From: Boesenbergia rotunda
Taxonomy: Eukaryota > Streptophyta > Magnoliopsida > Zingiberales > Zingiberaceae
Direction of reading: 5' to 3'
Assembly: GCA_024364735.1 (NCBI GenBank)
Contig: JAGFNQ010006456.1
Coordinates: 1 to 64,000 of the forward strand
DNA: 64,000 nt
This document shows, piece by piece, positions 58,494 through 64,000 of the stretch; the first letter of the stretch is position 1; each line of letters opens with the position of its first letter. The notes under the pieces are model-generated. The model saw nothing but the letters and a program-made list of their open reading frames with translations, searched no databases and had not been told where the DNA came from. The translations under genes and the position numbers were made by a program.

Positions 58494-61400
58494 CTAATGT
58501 CAATCGCTACGGTATCCTATACCACAGGCTCTAACATGACCCTCAAACTTGCTCTGAGGCAAGACCTTTGTTAAAGGATCCGCTAAATTCCTTTCAGTGG
58601 GAATTTTCTCAATTTGTATATCATTCCTACTTATAATCTCTCTGATCAGATGATAGCGGCGAAGCACGTGTTTGGATCGCTGATGAGAACTTGGTTCCTT
58701 TGCTTATGCAATAGCTCCATTGTTGTCGTAGTAAACTGGCACTGCTTCATCAATGGTTGGAACCACACCAAGTTCGGAGACAAACTTCTTGATCCAGACT
58801 GCTTCCTTTGCTGCTTCCGAAGCTGCGATATATTCCGCTTCCATGGTAGAATCCGCTACGGTGTCTTGTTTGGAACTCTACCAACTTATTGCGCCTCCAT
58901 TCAAAGTAAATACGTATCCAGACTGAGATTTGGAGTCATCCTTATCTGTCTGGAAACTGGCATATGTATACCCACGTATTACCATATCTCCTTCTCCATA
59001 TATTAGGAACACATCCTTAGTTCTTCTTAAGTACTTAAGGATTGTCTTGACAGCCGCCCAATGATCCATTCCTAGATCCGACTGGTATCTGCTTGTGACG
59101 CTCAGAGCATACGATACATCGGACCTTGTACATAACATAGCATACATGATAGATCCTATCGCGGATGCATAAGGAATCTTATTCATGCAAATCCTCTCGT
59201 CTTCTGTGCGCGGACACATAGACTTTGAAAGGTTGATCCCATGCCTGATGGGAAGGTAACCTTTCTTGGATTCCGACATGCTAAACTTTTTTAGCACTCG
59301 GTCTATATATGTAGATTGCGAAAGACCAAGCAACCGTTTTGATCTATCTCTATAGATTCTAATCCCAAGGATATAGGTTGCTTCCCCCAGGTCTTTCATG
59401 GAGAAAGTTTTGGACAACCAAATTTTAACTGACTGCAAGACTGATATATCGTTTCCTATAAGTAATATGTCATCGACATATAATACTAGGAATACGACTG
59501 CACTCCCACTAACCTTCTTGTACACACAAGGTTCGTCTAGATTTTGTGAGAAATCAAACTCTTTGATTGTCTCATCAAAACGGATGTTCCAGCTCCTGGA
59601 TGCTTGCTTCAGTCCATATATGGATCACCGAAGCTTGCATATTTTGGTTTTATCAACCGATGTGAAACCTTCAGGTTGTATCATGTATACATCCTCAAGC
59701 AGGTTTCCATTAAGGAAAGTTGTTTTCACATCCATTTGTCATATCTCATAATCATAATGGGCTGCTATGGCCAGGAGCATCCGAATGGATTTAAGCATAG
59801 CTACTGGCGAATAGGTTTCGTCATAATCAATTCCTTGTTTCTGACGATATCCTTTTGCCACTAATCTAGCCTTAAAGGTAACAACATTACCTTCCATGCC
59901 GGTTTTCTTCTTGAAAACCCACTTGCACCCTATGGGCTTAATCCCTTCAGGTGGGTTAACTAAGTCCCATACTTGATTTTCGTACATGGAATCCATTTCC
60001 GACTTCATGGCTTCAAGCCATTTGTCCCTTTCTGAACTTTTCAGAACATCTTCATAACTGATAGGTTCGTCATCGCTTATGAGTAACACGTCGTTCGATT
60101 CACTTATGAGAAATCCGTATCTCTCTGGAACATTGCGTGTCCTATCAGACCTACGAAGAGGTGGCGTTGTTTTAGGTTCAACTGATAGCTCATCATTATG
60201 AGTTATTGGTTGTGGGTCTAGACTAGGTGTCTCTGTAATGTCTATTGGAGTTTCTTGAATTTCATCAAGTTCAATGCCACTCCCACTGTTTTCATGAAAA
60301 AGATATTCTTTTTCCAGAAATACAGAATGCCTTAAAACAAACACCTTTTGTTCCAAGGAATGATAGAATTGGTAACCCTTTGTTTCCTTAGGGTATCCAA
60401 TAAATAGACATTTATCAGACTTAGCATCCAATTTGTCTGATACAGTCCGCTTCACATAAGCAGGACAACCCCATATCTTAAGGTGAGTTAAGTGAGGTTT
60501 CTTACTATTCCACGTCTCATATGGAGTAGTAGAGACTACCTTGGTCGGAACTCTGTTTAGCAAGTAAACAGCTGTCTTAAGTGCATAGCCCCAAAAGGAT
60601 TTTGGAAGAGTTGCATGATTCATCATAGATCTAACCATGTCCATCAAGGTTCGATTGCAACTCTCAGATACACCATTATGCTGTGGTGTATATGGCGGAG
60701 TCCATTGAGACAATATCCCATTGTCTCTAAGATAATCTTGAAACTCTTGACTTAAGTATTCACCACCCCGATCGGATCGAAGTATCTTAATACTTTTGCC
60801 AAGCTGTTTCTCTACTTCATTTCTGAACTCTTTGAATTTATCAAAAGCTTCAGATTTGTGTTTCATTAAGAACACATACCCGAATCGTGAGTGATCATCG
60901 ATAAAGGTGATGAAGTAGCTATAGACTCCTTGTGCAAGAGTTGACATTGGTCCACATACATCAGTATGTATTAGACCAAGCAATTCTCCCACTGGATTAC
61001 CTTTTTCGGAAAAGGGTAATTTGGTCATCTTGCCTTTTAAGCATGATTCGCATGTATCAAATGAACCGGGTTCAAATGATTCCAGAATTCCACATCGGTG
61101 TAATTTGGTCATGCGTTTCTTACTTACATGGCCAAGACGACAATGCCACGTATAGGAGTCTATTCGATTATCTATTCGAGCACGTTTGTTGCTTACTTCG
61201 ATATTGAAAACGTCACCGGATAAATCTAACGTGTAGATACCATTGCACAAAGTTCCAGTCCCATAAAGAACAACATTTAAAGTTATGTAAAAACAATTGT
61301 TACTAAAAGTTAAATGATAACTCTTTTCATTCAAGCATGAAATAGATACAATGTTCTTTATTAATGAAGGAACAAAATAACAATTATCCAATTCTAAGAC

Positions 61401-61787
61401 AAGTCCAGTAGGGAGCTTTAGCAAATATGTTCCGATGGCAATAGCAGCAATCTTTGCTCCATTTCCAACTCGCAAATTCGCTTCTCCCTTGACGAGTCTT
61501 CTTCTATTCCTTAGCCCTTGTATGTCATTACATATATGTGAGCTACACCCAGTATCAAGTGCCCAGGCGTACGAGGAAATAGAGTGACATTCAATAACGA
61601 AGATGCCTGAAGAGGATGGGGCATCGGATGCCTTCTTCTTCAAGGACTCAAGATAAACCTTGCAGTTTCTTCGCTAGTGGCCCTCCTAGCCACAGTGATG
61701 GCAAGTGCCTATTGGTGCCTTTTCAATCCTTTTGTCCTTAGTTAACTTATTGGTGTTCAAAATGGAACGCAAATTCAGAGAAGACAT
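58494..61787 (-). pseudogene. gag-pol of element E (gag deleted; several stops)
   Basis: ATG 61787 starts MSSLNLRSILNTNKLT, a copia gag beginning. It jumps after about 17 residues straight to KDKRIEKAP and the zinc knuckle CHHCG*EGH*RRNC, so most of the capsid domain has been deleted in frame; the knuckle has two stops. Protease: LDTGCSSHIC (about 61530-61556). Integrase: HCRLGHVSKKRM, CESCLKGK, HTDVCGP, RSDRGGEY, and GVSESCNRT, where the usual ERR reads ESC. RT: VFKKKTGMEG, KARLVAKGYRQK, then TGA for Trp (about 59736) and a TGA for Arg near 59627, and YVDDILL (about 59470). RNase H begins with a TAG at GAISW*SS (about 58875) and is interrupted again later. Compared with A, the integrase is open throughout. 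Confidence 0.93.
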
Positions 61788-63541
61788 GATCGAGTGATTA
61801 TCCTAGAAATACAAATTGAGCTTATGTGAGAAGAATGATAAAGAATGCATCAACATACATTAATTAAATCCTATTTATTTATCGAATTGAATAACCCTTT
61901 TTGTCAATTCGGGAGATCGTAGGAACATCTCCAAATAGGTTGATATCCAACCATAGATAAGAACAACTATGGCTGTGGCCATCAAGTTATTCTTAGCTAT
62001 GAAGGTAGGTAATTATACCGATTACATATCACATATATGTAACTATCACTTTATGCTATCAATTAATTGAATGTTTGCATAAATCATTGGATTGTTAACT
62101 CATTAACAAGTATGCAACAATATACATAGCACCCAACTGCACCTCTCTTACATCGACCTTGGCTGTGGCACAACAAATCGATGCTCCAAGCTTAAGACTG
62201 ACCCATTAATCAAGAAATAGTTTTAATATGGTTGGAGCTCATTCAACCGTTTAGTCAGGCTTGGATGTGTCCAACAACCAAAACTAAGGATTGACCTCTG
62301 ACTCCAACTATATTAATTATAAACTAATTCCATGGTTTGAACATGTTGAGGTTCAAGCCGGGCATGGGTGTGTCCATCAACCCAAACGAGAAACAAAACT
62401 CCGGTTCTAACCATATTAATGGAAGGTGTTGGCCTTAATATTTTGTAAGGGGTTTTGGATCTCATCCTTTCTTTTCTAAGCACATTCATGACATATAATT
62501 ATGTCATATACTAACGATTTCCTTAATAAAGTATGTATGGGACTTAATTTATCAAGTCTCATTAATTGAATTAGGAACTAGATTTTCTAATTCTAATTTC
62601 ATACTTTATTTAAGGAATTATTTTGGGAAACAATTTCCTAAATTGTCATAATCAATTTCGGAAATAATATGTTTAAGACTTTGATTTCTCTAAATCAAAT
62701 CTTATTAAATTAAGAGACAGATTCCCTTAATTCAACCACATATTATTTTCATGAAAATCTCTTTTAAGAAAACTCTATAGGAAACAATTTTCCTAATTAA
62801 TTTTGGAGACAACAATATGTAAGAGCATCACCTCTTAAATCAAATAAGGAAATTATCGCTTGAGAATCACCTCAAAATTTCTAAGATTTGATTACATATT
62901 TTATTTATGGATCTATTAATTTCAACAAATTATTTTCTTTGGGTGGCTCCCCGAGGCTCAGATACCCAAAAAAAAAGAAATTTGTTGTAAATCTAATTTG
63001 GTCCGCTCCCCGAGGCGTAACCAAATTAAACATGACAATTTTATTCAAAATAGGAAATTAAATTACAACAACTAACTTTAAATTGGACGGCTCCCCGAGG
63101 CTCAATCCAAAATAAAGAATTTTGTTAATAATTTAAAACCAATTCGAATTTAATTGTCAATTAACAATCCATAAATTTGTCTAGACTTTCTTGAAAGAAA
63201 GTGCCCAAAATTATGAGATTTCATAATAGGTTTTCAGAATAATTGTAAGTTTCTGGTACAAAGAAAACTTACATATTTCTAAAATTAGAAAATTTCCAAA
63301 ATAGAAAATTTCCAAAATTAGAAAGTTTCCAAAATGGGAAGTCTTCACAATTATCATAAAATTTCAGAAACTAGGATATTTCAAAAGTTTGCGAAATTTC
63401 ATGAGGATTTCCAAACTTTGAAATTCCTAAATCTAAAATTTATCATAATTGGAAAGTTTTCATAATTGGAAAATTTTTCAAAATTGAGATCATGACAAAG
63501 TTTACCGCAAAACAATTATATGATTATGTCGAACACTAACC
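61788..63541 (-). other. Leader of element E with repeated stem-loops
   Basis: 1.75 kb between the primer site and gag, with no convincing frame. Four small stem-loops share a TGTG loop on the plus strand (CACA in the RNA sense): 61969-61982, 62159-62173, 62261-62274 and 62364-62377. Three larger ones share a GCTCCCCGAGGC apex: near 62946, 63004 and 63090. A long-range stem, TTAATATGGTTGGAG (62223) with CTCCAACTATATTAA (62302), encloses one of the small hairpins. The primer-binding site GGCTCTGATACCA is at 63542-63554. Confidence 0.8.
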
Positions 63542-63555
63542 GGCTCTGATACCAC

Positions 63556-64000
63556 TGTTGGGACCGGGTGCATATTGACATGGATACGGGTTCGTAATTT
63601 AAAAAATAATTACGTGCAGCGGAAGAATTAGCATAAATAATTTCTCAAATTATTTTAACCACGTATCTAGCATACAACCTTATGATGTGTGGGCATGATC
63701 ATAAATTAAAATTTTATTGAAAGTAAACTAATTTACTCAATACCTCGCGTAACTCGAAGTAAGGGACGAGATCCAACTGTAGCGTCCCTTGGAAGCTTCG
63801 CCTCTATTCGCGTCCACGCCGAGTTCTCTTCGGGATGACTTCGCAAAGCCACGAGTTTCGTGCCGACAAGAACTACTAGATTCTCCAAAGGCACAACTAG
63901 AATATCAAGAGAGAGAGATGGAAACTAACCATCATGTAACGGAATCAAGATTCCATGAAGGAAGGAAGGAGTCGCGACCCGCTTCGTCTTGGTGGTGGCT
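63556..64000 (-). repeat. 5' LTR of element E (end of window)
   Basis: The first 445 bp of the same LTR as 56072-58479, starting TGTTGGGACCGGG directly after the primer-binding site. Confidence 0.95.

Larger units (their letters stand above)
56072..64000 (-). mobile_element. Copia element E (same family as A), right end outside window
   Basis: The 3' LTR is on the left (56072-58479), then gag-pol on the minus strand, leader, primer-binding site, and the 5' LTR from 63556. It lies inside the LTR of F; the five bases before it are GTCTG, and the duplicate would be beyond the window. The left and right LTR ends compared over about 440 bases differ at roughly nine positions (about 2%), so the insertion is young relative to F. 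Its gag is internally deleted and several stops interrupt pol. Confidence 0.93.

Noticed and set aside
58614..59006. Plus-strand frame of 130 codons, also seen in reverse at 2982-3374
   Set aside because: Antisense to RNase H of elements E and A. Its presence in both simply follows from the related RNase H sequence.
1..64000. tRNA, rRNA or other stable RNA genes
   Set aside because: The only tRNA-like matches found were the short primer-binding sites (initiator Met and Asp complements).

Overview
The window is repeat-dominated nuclear DNA from a flowering plant. Almost all of it is LTR retrotransposons nested into one another, and no intact host gene is visible. The only host-derived coding sequence is a broken, GC-rich polyol/monosaccharide-transporter fragment at about 21.70-22.43 kb. 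Its high-GC coding sequence against AT-rich surroundings mildly suggests a monocot; this is an inference.

Layout. 1-8387: 5'-truncated copia element A (+), whose 3' LTR holds a 2.66 kb solo LTR with a GGAGG target-site duplication (TSD). 8388-11180: Sirevirus-like LTR fragments, one carrying a complete 695 bp TRIM (TSD ATCTT). 11.3-14.94 kb: remnant copia G (-), with gag, leader and 5' LTR. 15.0-21.7 kb: Sirevirus-like fragments, including element H (+) with two tandem copies of a third gene (ORF3), a polypurine tract (PPT) and a 3' LTR. 21.7-25.6 kb: transporter fragment interrupted by Tork-like copia C. 25575-35924: non-autonomous element B (-; tRNA-Asp primer site; TSD GCTTC), split by a complete non-autonomous Sirevirus-like element (27172-33940, -; TSD AATAG). 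36055-about 44186: nearly complete copia D (+). 44187-47810: a Sirevirus LTR (-) split by a 2.51 kb solo LTR (TSD CCAGG). 47811-56071: Sirevirus F (+), with integrase tail, RT-RNase H, ORF3 and 3' LTR, and with a solo LTR (TSD GCACC) inside ORF3. 56072-64000: copia E (-), same family as A, inserted in the F LTR and running off the window.

How the parts work together. The copia elements encode gag (CCHC nucleocapsid), aspartic protease, integrase, reverse transcriptase and RNase H, primed from initiator tRNA-Met and a polypurine tract. All copies here carry stop codons or frameshifts, many of them C-to-T or G-to-A, as expected of old methylated copies.

Most unusual signals. (i) A third gene in Sirevirus-like elements F and H. 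In F it has an apparent 5' intron and is preceded by a palindrome array of the same sequence type as the F LTR; H shows the same arrangement, with a TATA box. (ii) Copia leaders (E, D, G) carry repeated stem-loops with constant loops or cores and different arms, which looks like selection on RNA structure. (iii) The same GATCGGTC/GACCGATC palindromes occur in a Sirevirus and in the unrelated element B.
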